DNA from: Thalassospira profundimaris
GTDB lineage: Bacteria > Pseudomonadota > Alphaproteobacteria > Rhodospirillales > Thalassospiraceae
Length of the DNA: 64,000 nt
Direction of reading: 5' to 3'
Assembly: GCF_003326755.1 (NCBI RefSeq)
Contig: NZ_JPWH01000010.1
Coordinates: 1-64,000 of the forward strand
The position numbers were made by a program, and so were the translations under genes. The notes beneath the pieces were generated by a model. It saw only the letters and a list, made by a program, of their open reading frames with translations. It was not told the DNA's origin and made no database searches. This document shows, piece by piece, positions 19,940-29,393 of the stretch (within the stretch, counting starts at the first letter, position 1; each line of letters opens with the position of its first letter).

Positions 19940-22030
19940 CTATTCCGCCCCCGTCTGGCTGGCAAGGCGGTTGGAACCGAGACGGTGCATATTGCGGTGA
20001 CGGATATTGTGGATGGTGGCATCCCGGTCAAGCGGCAGTTTGAACACAACGGTGGTACCGCCTCTTTCCGCGACCGACAGGGTTATGGACCCGTTATGCG
20101 CTTCGAGAATGCGATTGGCGATATGCAGACCAAGCCCGACCCCGCGCGTGCCATCCGATGTTTTGCCGCGATAAAAGGCCATTGACACCTGGGAGAGATC
20201 CTCGTCACTCATGCCGGGCCCGTGATCGACAACCCGGATATAGGCATAGCCGTCGCCCCGATGGTTGCAATCCATTAAAATCGGTGAATTCGGTGCGTAT
20301 TTGCGGGCGTTTTCAATGATATTGACGATGGCAAGTTTCAGAAGTGTTGGATCGGCATTAATCGCGGTATCGGCGTCGCCATGCAGGGAAATGTCCATTT
20401 GCTTTCCTTCCTGGTCCAGGGATTCGACAAGATCGGAAAGAAATTCCAGCAGAATGATTGGCTGGCGGTTGAGGTTGAAGGCCCCGCGATCAAGGGTATC
20501 TTTGGTCAGGAACACATCAACCAGTGCGGAGAGCTGACCGGCATGGTTGCGAATGCGGGCCATGCGATCGGAAATGCCGCTGCCGGCATTGCCCAGATGC
20601 AGCGAAATCAGTTCGGCGGATCGCTGGATGATGGCAAGCGGGGTGCGAAATTCGTGGCCCAGCATGGTGATGAATTCGCGTTGTTCTTCTGCCAATTGGC
20701 GGGTGCGGTGGCGGCGCCCCTGTGCGGCCACGCGTGCTTTTTCCAGATAGCTGGTACGATAGGCCATTGCCAGTCCCATCATGACAAGATGGAAAACGGT
20801 CGCAACCGGATAAATCGTTTGGGTGAATTTGCTGTAGGGGATAAAGCCGACCAGAGCCGCAATATAAATGATCGCAGCGATTGTCGGGATGCCCAGGGTG
20901 AAGAGATAAAATAAAAAAATGCCGCGCGGGTTTTTCACAAAACGATAAATCAGCCAGCCAAAGACACTGATCAGCACGAACAGATGGAATGTCAGAAAAT
21001 AGCGGCCAAAATCAATGTAGTAGGACGTGCAGGTGATTGTGATCAGACTGGCGGCAAAGAGGCAGTAGGCACAATAAAGCCGGTATATACGGCGGCTGAT
21101 CTGTTTTACATCCGTGATCTGGACCCACAGGATGACGCTGGTTGCAACAGACAGAACCGAACCACTGCCGGTCAACAGGTCATTGACGGGTGTCCATAGC
21201 GGTTGAAATAGTAAAAGACCCAGGCCGGTCATCCCGACGCCAAGCAGGGCAACGGCGAAGACATAGGCACCATACCAAAACAGGATAATATCCCGGATCA
21301 GAATGCCACCGGTGATGTAAACGCCACCAATCACAAATAGCGATGCGACGATGATGCTGGAAATGATCAGCATCCGACCGCCCTTGGTCATCAGGGTCGA
21401 GTCATTGAGAAGCCGGGCGGAAAATGTGCTGGTGCTGGTTGTTTCCACGCGAAACAGAATACGGTAGTCGCCAGGAAGCAGATAGGGCAACCGGGCCGTA
21501 AGATTGCGGTTTCTGATTGTATCGGGTGTGAATTTTACATTATCGCCCAGTTCGTCCCGCCAGATGAATGTATCGGCATTGATGTCGTAAATGGCGACAT
21601 TGACCCAGTTCAGAAAGGGCGGAGAAATTTCCAGAAAAAGCCGTTTGCTTTGTTCATCTGCCAATGGACTGGCGGCGGATTTCGTAATTTTAATGTCGGT
21701 CCGATACCAGACCCAGGCATGGGTGTATCCGGGGCCGGGTGTATTTGTTATGGGTTGAAAATCGCTGATCGGGCGCAGCGCAACGTCACGAAATGAAAAA
21801 AGATGATCCGGGTCGATCAGCCGGAAGGTGTTGTCATTTAACGACAGGTCAAATTCGGAACCAGCCGCAGGCTGACTGAAAACCAAAGACAGGTCGGGCG
21901 TTGGCTGTGCCTTTGCCGGTGCGGTTGAAGTGGATAGGGTGCACACGGCAAGCAGCAGCATTGTAACGACCAGCCTGATGTCATGTGCTGGTGATCCCCT
22001 CCGGATAAGGCGCAAAACTGCCTGCCCCAT
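19940..22030 (-). CDS. 7TMR-DISM-like membrane histidine kinase, intact catalytic domain
   Basis: Paralogue of the adjacent kinase with the same architecture: a signal segment, a periplasmic DISMED2-like sensor, about seven membrane spans, a coiled segment, HisKA with MLGHEFRTPLAIIQR, and a full HATPase domain (N-box NIIENARKYAP, G1 VVDHGPGM, F-region FYRG, G2 GVGLGLHI). From ATG 22030 it is 696 residues; an in-frame TTG at 22075 with GGGGGA upstream would add 15. First gene of a two-gene minus-strand unit, presumably acting with the convergent OmpR-type regulator. Such sensors often respond to carbohydrates or other small molecules, but nothing here shows the signal. Confidence 0.9.
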   Translation of the reverse strand: MGQAVLRLIRRGSPAHDIRLVVTMLLLAVCTLSTSTAPAKAQPTPDLSLVFSQPAAGSEFDLSLNDNTFRLIDPDHLFSFRDVALRPISDFQPITNTPGPGYTHAWVWYRTDIKITKSAASPLADEQSKRLFLEISPPFLNWVNVAIYDINADTFIWRDELGDNVKFTPDTIRNRNLTARLPYLLPGDYRILFRVETTSTSTFSARLLNDSTLMTKGGRMLIISSIIVASLFVIGGVYITGGILIRDIILFWYGAYVFAVALLGVGMTGLGLLLFQPLWTPVNDLLTGSGSVLSVATSVILWVQITDVKQISRRIYRLYCAYCLFAASLITITCTSYYIDFGRYFLTFHLFVLISVFGWLIYRFVKNPRGIFLFYLFTLGIPTIAAIIYIAALVGFIPYSKFTQTIYPVATVFHLVMMGLAMAYRTSYLEKARVAAQGRRHRTRQLAEEQREFITMLGHEFRTPLAIIQRSAELISLHLGNAGSGISDRMARIRNHAGQLSALVDVFLTKDTLDRGAFNLNRQPIILLEFLSDLVESLDQEGKQMDISLHGDADTAINADPTLLKLAIVNIIENARKYAPNSPILMDCNHRGDGYAYIRVVDHGPGMSDEDLSQVSMAFYRGKTSDGTRGVGLGLHIANRILEAHNGSITLSVAERGGTTVVFKLPLDRDATIHNIRHRNMHRLGSNRLASQTGAE

Positions 22031-22301
22031 ACCAACCGGGTCACTTTGCCAGGATATGTTGGCCGTCGATCTCAATATATGTGGTCCCCCAAATCTGTCC
22101 CCGATAATGTGTTAACGATAAATATGTCGGGACGCCATTGCTTTGTTAAACCGATTTCGGGGGCTTTTGCCCGGTATTGTGCCGATTTTGCCATTTTGTG
22201 CATGACGGGCAGGGGGATAAGGCGGTGGCAATATGGTTCGACTTTGTTATAACCGGTGTATTGACCGCGACGAATTTGAGTTTGAAGAAAGAATCCAGTA
22301 G

Positions 22302-23654
22302 ATGAGCCGCAAATATTTTGGGACTGACGGAATCCGTGGCACTGCCAATCATGCACCGATGACGGCGGAAGTTGCCCTGAAGGTGGGGATGGCAACGGGG
22401 CGTTATTTCACGCGCGGCAATCATCGTCACCGTGTTGTGATCGGCAAGGATACCCGCCTGTCGGGCTATATGCTTGAACCGGCCCTGGTGGCCGGTTTTA
22501 CCTCGATGGGGATGGATGTGATCCTGGTGGGTCCCATGCCGACACCGGCTGTTGCCATGCTGACCAAATCGATGCGGGCCGATATTGGTGTGATGATTTC
22601 GGCATCCCATAATCCCTATGAGGATAACGGCATCAAGCTGTTCGGGCCGGATGGTTTTAAACTTTCCGATGCGGTTGAAAGCGAAATTGAAGCCCTGATG
22701 GACAGCGATCTGTCCTCCATGCTGGTTCCGGCCAGTGATTTGGGGCGGGCAAAACGTATTGAAGATGCGCGCGGACGTTATATTGAAGCCGTAAAATCAT
22801 CCCTGCCAGGGGACGTCACGCTTGAAGGGCTGCGCATTGTGCTCGATTGTGCAAATGGCGCGGCTTACAGTGTGGCGCCGATGGTGTTGCGCGAATTGGG
22901 AGCCGAAGTTATTGAAATCGGCACCAAGCCGAACGGATTTAACATTAATGCGGAATGTGGTTCGACCTACACCAAACCAATGTGCGAAATGGTGGTGGAG
23001 CGTCGTGCCGATGTCGGCATTGCGCTTGATGGTGATGCCGACCGCGTGCAGATGTGCGACGAAAAAGGCCGCCTGATTGACGGCGATCAGTTGATGGGCC
23101 TGGTGACAACACACTGGCATAAAAACGGCCAGTTGCGCGGCAATGCCCTGGTGGCGACGGTGATGTCCAATCTGGGCCTTGAACGCTACCTTGAAAAACA
23201 GGGTTTGCGGCTGATCCGCACCAAGGTTGGCGACCGTTATGTGGTGGAGCAGATGCGCGCACTTGATTGCAATGTGGGCGGGGAACAGTCCGGCCATATC
23301 GTGTTGTCGGACTTTGCCTCGACCGGTGACGGGTTGCTGGCCTCCTTGCAGGTTCTGGCGGTTCTGGCCGGGCATGACGGGCCGGTGTCAAAGATGACGC
23401 ATGTGTTTGACCCGCTGCCGCAAATCCTGAAAAACGTGCGTTATGCGGCGGGAACCGACCCGTTGAATGATGATCGCGTGATTGAGGCAATATCGGCGGC
23501 TGAAAAGTCCTTTAACGGCGATGGCCGGGTGCTTATTCGCAAATCGGGTACGGAACCGCTGATCCGGGTTATGGCGGAAGGCGATGACGCCACCCATGTA
23601 GAGCGGGTTGTTGATGATATTGTGGCGTGCATCCAGACCGTGAGCGCGGCCTGA
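22302..23654 (+). CDS. glmM: phosphoglucosamine mutase
   Basis: GlmM converts glucosamine-6-phosphate to glucosamine-1-phosphate on the way to UDP-GlcNAc for peptidoglycan and LPS. The 450-residue protein begins [13 protein letters not shown] and contains the catalytic serine loop [14 protein letters not shown], the metal-binding loop ALDGDADR, the sugar-binding GGEQSGH, and the C-terminal phosphate site [12 protein letters not shown]. Length and motifs are standard. thiD follows after 56 bp. Confidence 0.98.
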   Translation: MSRKYFGTDGIRGTANHAPMTAEVALKVGMATGRYFTRGNHRHRVVIGKDTRLSGYMLEPALVAGFTSMGMDVILVGPMPTPAVAMLTKSMRADIGVMISASHNPYEDNGIKLFGPDGFKLSDAVESEIEALMDSDLSSMLVPASDLGRAKRIEDARGRYIEAVKSSLPGDVTLEGLRIVLDCANGAAYSVAPMVLRELGAEVIEIGTKPNGFNINAECGSTYTKPMCEMVVERRADVGIALDGDADRVQMCDEKGRLIDGDQLMGLVTTHWHKNGQLRGNALVATVMSNLGLERYLEKQGLRLIRTKVGDRYVVEQMRALDCNVGGEQSGHIVLSDFASTGDGLLASLQVLAVLAGHDGPVSKMTHVFDPLPQILKNVRYAAGTDPLNDDRVIEAISAAEKSFNGDGRVLIRKSGTEPLIRVMAEGDDATHVERVVDDIVACIQTVSAA

Positions 23655-23710
23655 CGCAGCGGGCCGTGCATGATGGTGCACCCGAAACGAGATAACAGGA
23701 GAGACGCCCG

Positions 23711-24511
23711 ATGAAGGGACGCGTGTTGATTATGGCCGGATCGGATAGTTCCGGCGGGGCAGGTATCCAGGCCGACATCAAAACCGTCACGGTCCTGGGC
23801 GGCTATGCGGCAACGGCAATTACGGCGTTGACCGCGCAAAATACCCAGGGCGTTTTCGGGGTGCTGGGCATTGACCCGGCATTTATCACCCGGCAAGCCG
23901 AACTTATGATCGATGATATTGGCGTGGATTGCCTGAAAACCGGGATGCTGCATTCGGTTCCGGTCATTCGCGCGGTGACGGATATTCTCGATGGCAAGGC
24001 GGCAGGCGTGCCGGTGGTGATTGACCCGGTGATGATTTCGCAAAGCGGGTCGCGCCTGCTTGAGGAAGATGCGGTTGAAAGCGTGATCGAACTTCTGGTG
24101 CCGCGTGCCACGGTGTTAACACCGAATATCCCGGAGGCCGAAGTGCTGACCGGGATGCGCATTAACAGCGACGATGACATGATCATTGCGGCGGAAAAAA
24201 TCGGTGCGATGGGGGCAAATGCGGTGTTGCTGAAAGGCGGGCATTCCCAGGGCGATCGGATTGTCGATATTCTGTGGGACCGCGAACATGGTGTTTCCGG
24301 ATTTGAGGAGACCCGTATTCCGTCCGATAACAATCACGGCACGGGGTGTACTCTTGCCAGTGCAATTGCCACGGGAATAGCCCAGGGACTGAACCTGGCG
24401 GATGCGGTGGCGCGTGCACGTGCCTATGTTCGCGAGGCCATTCGCACCGCCCCGGATTTTGGCAAGGGCAATGGCCCGCTGAACCATGCCCATCCGGTCA
24501 CGGGGGAATAA
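23711..24511 (+). CDS. thiD: hydroxymethylpyrimidine/phosphomethylpyrimidine kinase
   Basis: ThiD phosphorylates HMP and HMP-P in thiamine synthesis. The 266-residue ribokinase-fold protein begins with MAGSDSSGGAGIQADIKT and has the C-terminal anion-hole motif DNNHGTGCTLASAIA with the catalytic Asp/Gly/Cys. No TPP riboswitch is apparent in the short gap after glmM, so it is likely co-transcribed. Length is typical. Confidence 0.96.
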   Translation: MKGRVLIMAGSDSSGGAGIQADIKTVTVLGGYAATAITALTAQNTQGVFGVLGIDPAFITRQAELMIDDIGVDCLKTGMLHSVPVIRAVTDILDGKAAGVPVVIDPVMISQSGSRLLEEDAVESVIELLVPRATVLTPNIPEAEVLTGMRINSDDDMIIAAEKIGAMGANAVLLKGGHSQGDRIVDILWDREHGVSGFEETRIPSDNNHGTGCTLASAIATGIAQGLNLADAVARARAYVREAIRTAPDFGKGNGPLNHAHPVTGE

Positions 24512-24535
24512 GCCCGTTTTTCAAAGGTGTCGAAC

Positions 24536-25099
24536 ATGTCACAGCCCGATATTGTCCTGCCAGGCACATCGTTTGTTGACCAGGCACGCAATAATGCCTG
24601 GTCAAATTTCCGATTGCTCGCCTGTTGCCAGAAACTGGATGACGCGGCATTAAAGGCAAACCGGACATCGTTTTTTCCGACCATCCTTCAAACCCTCAAT
24701 CATATTCTGATCGTGGACTGGTTTTACATTGATGCGCTGCTTGATTGCGGGCGCGGCACGGCCTGCTTTGCCAATGAAAACCCCTATTCGGACATCACGG
24801 CGCTGGCGACGGCGCAAAAGGCAAGTGATCAGACATTGTTGACATTTTGCCAGAACCTGACGGTTGAAGGCGCCCGAAAACGCGTGACAGTTGATCGTGG
24901 TAACGGTGTTTTGGCCCATGAAACGGCAGGGGCGGTTTTGTCGCATTTATTTGTGCATCAAACCCATCATCGCGGCCAGGTGCATGCCATGCTGACGGGA
25001 ACATTGCAAAAACCGCCGCAGCTTGATGAATATTACCTTGATTGTGATGCCGAATTTCGCGGCACCGATTTTCAGGAACTGGGATGGGATGGTAAATGA
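24536..25099 (+). CDS. DinB-family protein (putative metal-dependent hydrolase/transferase)
   Basis: The 187-residue product has the DinB four-helix-bundle pattern, with likely metal ligands in the early helix (LNHILIVDWFY) and in the late motif HLFVHQTHHRGQVHAML. DinB/YfiT proteins include metal-dependent thiol transferases, but many have no known role. ATG 24536 is preferred with AAAGG upstream; a GTG 9 nt earlier is the alternative. It lies 24 bp after thiD and overlaps the next gene by 4 nt. Confidence 0.85.
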   Translation: MSQPDIVLPGTSFVDQARNNAWSNFRLLACCQKLDDAALKANRTSFFPTILQTLNHILIVDWFYIDALLDCGRGTACFANENPYSDITALATAQKASDQTLLTFCQNLTVEGARKRVTVDRGNGVLAHETAGAVLSHLFVHQTHHRGQVHAMLTGTLQKPPQLDEYYLDCDAEFRGTDFQELGWDGK

Positions 25100-25455
25100 A
25101 ACATCAAATGCGGGGGCGGATGCTGCGCCGGTTCTTTGCTGTTGCGATTATTGCCGGCCTGGCATTTGCCACGCTGAATGGTCCGCGTGAATGGCTGGCA
25201 AATTTGATCTGGCCGGAAGGACCCGCCCCGTGGGAAAAGGTAACGGCAGTTTATTTCCCCAATAAAAACGATAAAACGGCGTTTCGGTTTGCAGGCGAGG
25301 ACCTTGGAAGCCTTGATCAATGCCGTGATGCGGTGATGGAACTTGCCGCAACCAATAATGACCCGGACCTGAAACACGGCAGTTATGATTGTGCCGTGGG
25401 TTTTTATGCCGACGATGATCACACGGGGCACTACAGGTTAACCCTGTCGCATTAG
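25096..25455 (+). CDS. small exported or membrane-anchored protein of unknown function
   Basis: I do not recognise a family. The 119-residue product starts in an ATGA overlap with the DinB-like gene. Residues 9-28 (basic RRFF, then AVAIIAGLAFATL) look like a signal anchor. The remainder, presumably periplasmic, has two cysteines (DQCRD and YDCAVG) that could form a disulfide and several Trp residues near the membrane (REWLANLIWPEGPAPWEK). Tight coupling argues that it is real and related to the upstream genes. Confidence 0.75.
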   Translation: MKHQMRGRMLRRFFAVAIIAGLAFATLNGPREWLANLIWPEGPAPWEKVTAVYFPNKNDKTAFRFAGEDLGSLDQCRDAVMELAATNNDPDLKHGSYDCAVGFYADDDHTGHYRLTLSH

Positions 25456-25473
25456 GTTTATCGTCAAGGCAGT

Positions 25474-26349
25474 CTATAAAACGTACCACAACAGGGCGGG
25501 CAGGCTGATGGCGGCCAGGAAGGTGGATGAAATGACCACACCGGCTACTTCTTCGGGTTCGTTGTCGTAAAGCTGGGCAAACAGATAGCAAAATACCGCA
25601 ACCGGCATCGAACATTGTAAAATCACCACCCCCCGGGCCATGCCTTCAAGCCCCATAAGCTCGGCAATGGCAAGGCCAACGCCAAATCCCATTACCAGAC
25701 GCACAACTGACAGGCCAATACTGCGCACCAGACTGACCGGCTTTAGACGGGCCAGCGACACGCCCAATGTAAACAGCATTAACGGAATGGTGAGCTGGCC
25801 GATCAGATCGGTTGTATTGTAAAGCCAGTCGGGCACGGGGGTTTTGGTTGTCAGAAAGGCAATCGCCACCATCGTTGCCGGGATGATGGGCATTTTCACA
25901 AGCGATCGCAGCGAAAAAGTTCCCGCGACAAAGGCCACCCCCAGCGTAAATTGCAAAACAATCATGGCGGTAAAAAAGGCAACCGCCAGTGCAAGCCCGT
26001 CATTGCCAAAAGCCAACAGGCAAACCGGCAAACCAACATTGCCAATATTGGGCCATGTCAGCGATTGCAGATAGGTCCGTGGTGACAACCCCAGCAGTTT
26101 CAGCACGATCCAGCCAATGACCGCAAAGGCGAGGGTTGAAATGATGGCCGCAGTGCCCATCGAGATCAGGGCGCTGCCCCCGATCTTGACCGTGGCAAGG
26201 GCGGCGAAGGTCAGGCAGGGGGTACCAAAAAATGTGACCAGCGAGGTGACAAGGGATGTGTCAAAATGTTTTCCCGCCCGCGACCAGAAATATCCCAGCC
26301 CGGTTGTAATGAAAACCGGGGCAAGTACGGCAAAAATATTTGAAAACAT
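25474..26349 (-). CDS. AEC (auxin efflux carrier) family transporter
   Basis: The 291-residue hydrophobic protein has about ten membrane segments and the pattern of AEC/MleP-type permeases (NIGNVGLPVCLLAFG after the first bundle, then FTLGVSLARL and LQCSMPVAVFCYLFAQLYD). Bacterial members carry malate, malonate or other organic anions; the substrate here cannot be told. ATG 26349 is preceded by AGGGGATG. It converges on the small gene upstream at 25455 and diverges from the gmhB-like gene, with a palindromic TGGTA-A-TACCA in the gap. Confidence 0.88.
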   Translation of the reverse strand: MFSNIFAVLAPVFITTGLGYFWSRAGKHFDTSLVTSLVTFFGTPCLTFAALATVKIGGSALISMGTAAIISTLAFAVIGWIVLKLLGLSPRTYLQSLTWPNIGNVGLPVCLLAFGNDGLALAVAFFTAMIVLQFTLGVAFVAGTFSLRSLVKMPIIPATMVAIAFLTTKTPVPDWLYNTTDLIGQLTIPLMLFTLGVSLARLKPVSLVRSIGLSVVRLVMGFGVGLAIAELMGLEGMARGVVILQCSMPVAVFCYLFAQLYDNEPEEVAGVVISSTFLAAISLPALLWYVL

Positions 26350-26658
26350 TCATCATCCCCTGACAAAACCGCCATCCAAGGGTCTTGCCATGCGCACAGG
26401 GCCGCCGACAAGTCAATAATGGTAATACCAGTTATAACAATCATGAGTGGTATCACGAAATGTTGTCGTTCCGAGAGGTCCGTTATGGTGTTAAATAGCA
26501 GGTCATATGCTGTTGGAAAAAAGGGGCGATGCTGGCGGATAAACCGGTCTTGAGACTTTTGCGCCTTTGTCGCATCCTGAACCGCTTGTGTGTATTTGCG
26601 CCAAAAGGCAAAGATATTTTTTAGGTAATTTCTGACAACTAACGCAGTTTATAATGCC
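26350..26658. promoter_or_regulatory. divergent intergenic region with a TGGTA-A-TACCA palindrome
   Basis: The 309-bp gap between the AEC permease and the GmhB-like gene holds a perfect 5-bp inverted repeat with one central base at 26420-26430, followed about 20 bp later by a related half site TGGTATCAC. The form resembles GntR-family operators (TGGTnTnACCA-like), but no such regulator is in the window. The rest shows no gene. Confidence 0.35.
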
Positions 26659-27297
26659 ATGACCGATTATTCATTTGTCCGCCGACACCTGATCGATCCT
26701 GCGCCGAAATGGCGCGATCAGCGCCATATTTTGCCAGCCATATTTCTGGATCGGGACGGGGTGATTAATCAGGAAGTGCATTATTTGTCCAAGCCCGAGG
26801 ATATGGTGCTGATCCCCGGCGCTGGCGAGGCGATTGCCCGTATTAATGCCGCCAGGGTCCCGGTTATTGTTGTAACCAATCAGTCGGGTGTTGCCCGGGG
26901 CTATCTGACCGAGGACGATTTGCTGATTTTGCATGAACGCCTGACGCAGCTTCTGGCGGCACAAGGGGCCAGCGTGCAGGGAATTTATTATTCGCCGTTT
27001 CATGCCGAGGGGCAGGGCGCGTATCGCAAGGACAGCATATGCCGCAAGCCCGGGCCGGGCATGATTTTTGCCGCGTGCGAGGATTTTGCCATTGATCGCG
27101 CCGAAAGCATTTTGATTGGGGACAAGATTGTCGATCTTGAAGCCGGGCGGGCCGCCGGTTTGAAAACGGTTCTGGTACGAACCGGACATGGCGCCAAACA
27201 GGCGGATATGCCTGGCGCAAACAATGCCGATTTCATTGCCGATGATCTGCTCGCGGCGGTGGACCGTCTTTTTGAAACGGGCGCAATTACCCCTTAA
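26659..27297 (+). CDS. gmhB: GmhB-like D,D-heptose 1,7-bisphosphate phosphatase (HAD superfamily)
   Basis: The 212-residue HAD-IIIA phosphatase has the nucleophile motif FLDRDGVIN, motif II VVTNQSGVARG, and motif III/IV region RKPGPGM followed by LIGDKIVDLEAG. A C/H set typical of the GmhB zinc loop is largely missing: only SPFHAEG and SICRKPG are seen, so the zinc loop looks reduced. GmhB removes the C7 phosphate in ADP-heptose synthesis; HisB-N-like histidinol-phosphate phosphatases share the fold. No other heptose genes are nearby, so the exact substrate is inferred. Confidence 0.8.
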   Translation: MTDYSFVRRHLIDPAPKWRDQRHILPAIFLDRDGVINQEVHYLSKPEDMVLIPGAGEAIARINAARVPVIVVTNQSGVARGYLTEDDLLILHERLTQLLAAQGASVQGIYYSPFHAEGQGAYRKDSICRKPGPGMIFAACEDFAIDRAESILIGDKIVDLEAGRAAGLKTVLVRTGHGAKQADMPGANNADFIADDLLAAVDRLFETGAITP

Positions 27298-27323
27298 TCT
27301 GGAATCTGGTGCATTATGGCCAG

Positions 27324-29393
27324 TTATTGGGTGCACCAGTGATGCCATATGTCGCGATAGGCCTGTTCAAAATCACGGGCGATCCGCTGATGATCCATCA
27401 TGCTGGCTTTTAGCATCCGGTCACGCAGGGTGCGGCGGATGATGGAAAGGGCCTCTACATCGCGGCCCAGCAAAACCGCCTTTTCGACATAGCCGTTATG
27501 GGTTTCCGCCGCCAGGGCATCCAGCCCGACATCGGCCAGAATACCCAGTCCGCAGCGGGCGGATGGCATATTGCCCGCCAGGGTGACAAAGGGCACGCCA
27601 TGCCAGAGCATATCACAGCCCGCCGTGATGTTATTGGCGGGGAAGGGATCAAGGCCGATGTCGATTTGCTCGTAAATGGTGGTGTTGCGCACGGTGTCAG
27701 GCGCGATCCCCTGGCAGGTAATGCGCTCGGCATGAAGGCCGGCCTGGCGGGCGCGATCCAGAAAGTTGCGGCGGACAAATGCGTCATCCAGCCCGTCGGC
27801 CTGAATGATCAGGCGGCTGTTGCGGGCCTTGTTCATAATGCGCGCCCAACTGTTGAGTACGGCATCGCTGATGCGCGGCAATGTGCCGGTAAAACCGAAT
27901 GTCAGATAGCCATTCAGCATGGCCGGTAACGGGCCGATGGCCGGGCTGTTTTCGGGCGGGGTATAGGCAAAACCGGCATGGGGCAGGCGATGGAGCATTT
28001 CGCTGCAAATGCGGTTTTCGGGGGCATCGGGCGCGATCATGTCGGCATGGCCAAACATGTAATCGATCTGTGTGATCCCGGTCGAGGCATGGTGGAATGT
28101 CACCTGCATCGGGGCGGGGCGATGGGCAAAAACCTCGATCGGGTGGTCGCGGGTGAAGCCCGAAAGATCGACCAGAATATCGATACGATCCTTGCGAATG
28201 CGCTCGGCAATGCGCTCGGCCGTTTGCCCGGCAACATCACGCCAGCTATCGGCAACAATTTGCCACTGGCGGGTTATGTCATCATGGCGGGTGACGGCGG
28301 AATAGATGAACAGTTCGATTTCGTTGCGATTATGATGGCGCGCCATGCCCATCAGGCGGGCATGAAGCGGATGATCGCGAAAATCGGGCGAGATCCAGCC
28401 AATACGCAGGCGGCGGTCCGGCATTTTGCTGTTGGCAAAACGCGGCGGTTCAACCAGGGGCGGCAAATGGGACCGCGCCCATTGCCGGGCCTGTTTTAAA
28501 TATTCCGGTCCGTCAAATTGCGGCAGATATAACAGGGCCGATAACAGCCGGGCGTGAAAATCGGACCGGGCCGGATTTTTCTCGACCAGGGCAGCCAGAC
28601 GGGCAACCCCGTGTGCGGTATCACCACTTCGGATCAGAATATCGGCTGACAGGGCCTCGATGTCAGCCAGGTCCGGGGCATGGCTGCGTGCGGTATCGAG
28701 AATTTCATTGGCATGCTGATAGTGCCCTGCCGCAATAAGCGCCATCGCCAGATTGACAAGCGAGGGGACATGGTCGGCATGGATGCTGAGTGCGCGGGAA
28801 AACAGGTTTCGGGCCGCATCAATATAGCCAAGCCGCAGCAAAACAGCCCCGACCTGGTTGATTTTGGCGGCGTCAAGTTTTGCTGCTTCGGCCGCATTTT
28901 CAAATGCCATAAGCGCGGCCTGTTCCTGCCCCAGTGCATTTAATGCCTCGCCAAACAGGACAAACGCATCAAAATTGCCATGATGCAGGTTCAGCATCCG
29001 TCCCAGAAGGTCGATGGTTTGCCCATAATTGCCACGGGCTTTTTCAAGGCGGGCAAGGTGAAAAAGGGCGGTGGGAAAATCCCCGTGATAACTGAGCGCA
29101 AGGCGAAATTCGTCAATCGCACGTTCGATATTGCCGCTGGCTTCAAGGGCGATGGCATAATTGCAGCGTGCCGCCGGGTTGGCCCCCATGCGGGCAATGC
29201 AGCTTTCAAACAGTTCCAGGGCTTCGCGATGTTGTCCCTGCTGGGTGAGAAGGGTGGCCAGCAGGTGTTCTGCCTCGCCGTGACCGGGGGCAACATCAAG
29301 AACACGACGATAGAGTTTTTCCGCTTCCTGGGGGCGGTTTCCTTCGTGGGCAGCCAGTCCGCGTCGCAATAGGGTTGAAAGCTCGGCTGTCAT
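27324..29393 (-). CDS. TPR-containing O-GlcNAc-transferase-like (SPINDLY/GT41) glycosyltransferase
   Basis: A 689-residue cytosolic protein. About residues 1-310 are tandem TPR helices (for example EAEKLYRRVLDVAPGHGEAEHLL and later repeats). The C-terminal half (about 335-689) matches the GT41 catalytic core: RIGWISPDFRDHPLH, DILVDLSGFTRDHPIEVFAHRPAPMQV, the donor-site region FGFTGTLPRISDAVLNSWARI, and the terminal LDPFPANNITAGCDMLWHGVPFVTLAG. Bacterial members modify proteins (flagellin, adhesins or surface proteins) with sugars. No flagellin or adhesin gene is adjacent, so the acceptor is unknown. It converges with the GmhB-like gene. Confidence 0.9.
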   Translation of the reverse strand: MTAELSTLLRRGLAAHEGNRPQEAEKLYRRVLDVAPGHGEAEHLLATLLTQQGQHREALELFESCIARMGANPAARCNYAIALEASGNIERAIDEFRLALSYHGDFPTALFHLARLEKARGNYGQTIDLLGRMLNLHHGNFDAFVLFGEALNALGQEQAALMAFENAAEAAKLDAAKINQVGAVLLRLGYIDAARNLFSRALSIHADHVPSLVNLAMALIAAGHYQHANEILDTARSHAPDLADIEALSADILIRSGDTAHGVARLAALVEKNPARSDFHARLLSALLYLPQFDGPEYLKQARQWARSHLPPLVEPPRFANSKMPDRRLRIGWISPDFRDHPLHARLMGMARHHNRNEIELFIYSAVTRHDDITRQWQIVADSWRDVAGQTAERIAERIRKDRIDILVDLSGFTRDHPIEVFAHRPAPMQVTFHHASTGITQIDYMFGHADMIAPDAPENRICSEMLHRLPHAGFAYTPPENSPAIGPLPAMLNGYLTFGFTGTLPRISDAVLNSWARIMNKARNSRLIIQADGLDDAFVRRNFLDRARQAGLHAERITCQGIAPDTVRNTTIYEQIDIGLDPFPANNITAGCDMLWHGVPFVTLAGNMPSARCGLGILADVGLDALAAETHNGYVEKAVLLGRDVEALSIIRRTLRDRMLKASMMDHQRIARDFEQAYRDIWHHWCTQ

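Noticed and set aside
23655..23710. Possible TPP riboswitch before thiD
   Set aside because: The gap is only 56 bp and lacks the CUGAGA core; thiD is probably co-transcribed with glmM.
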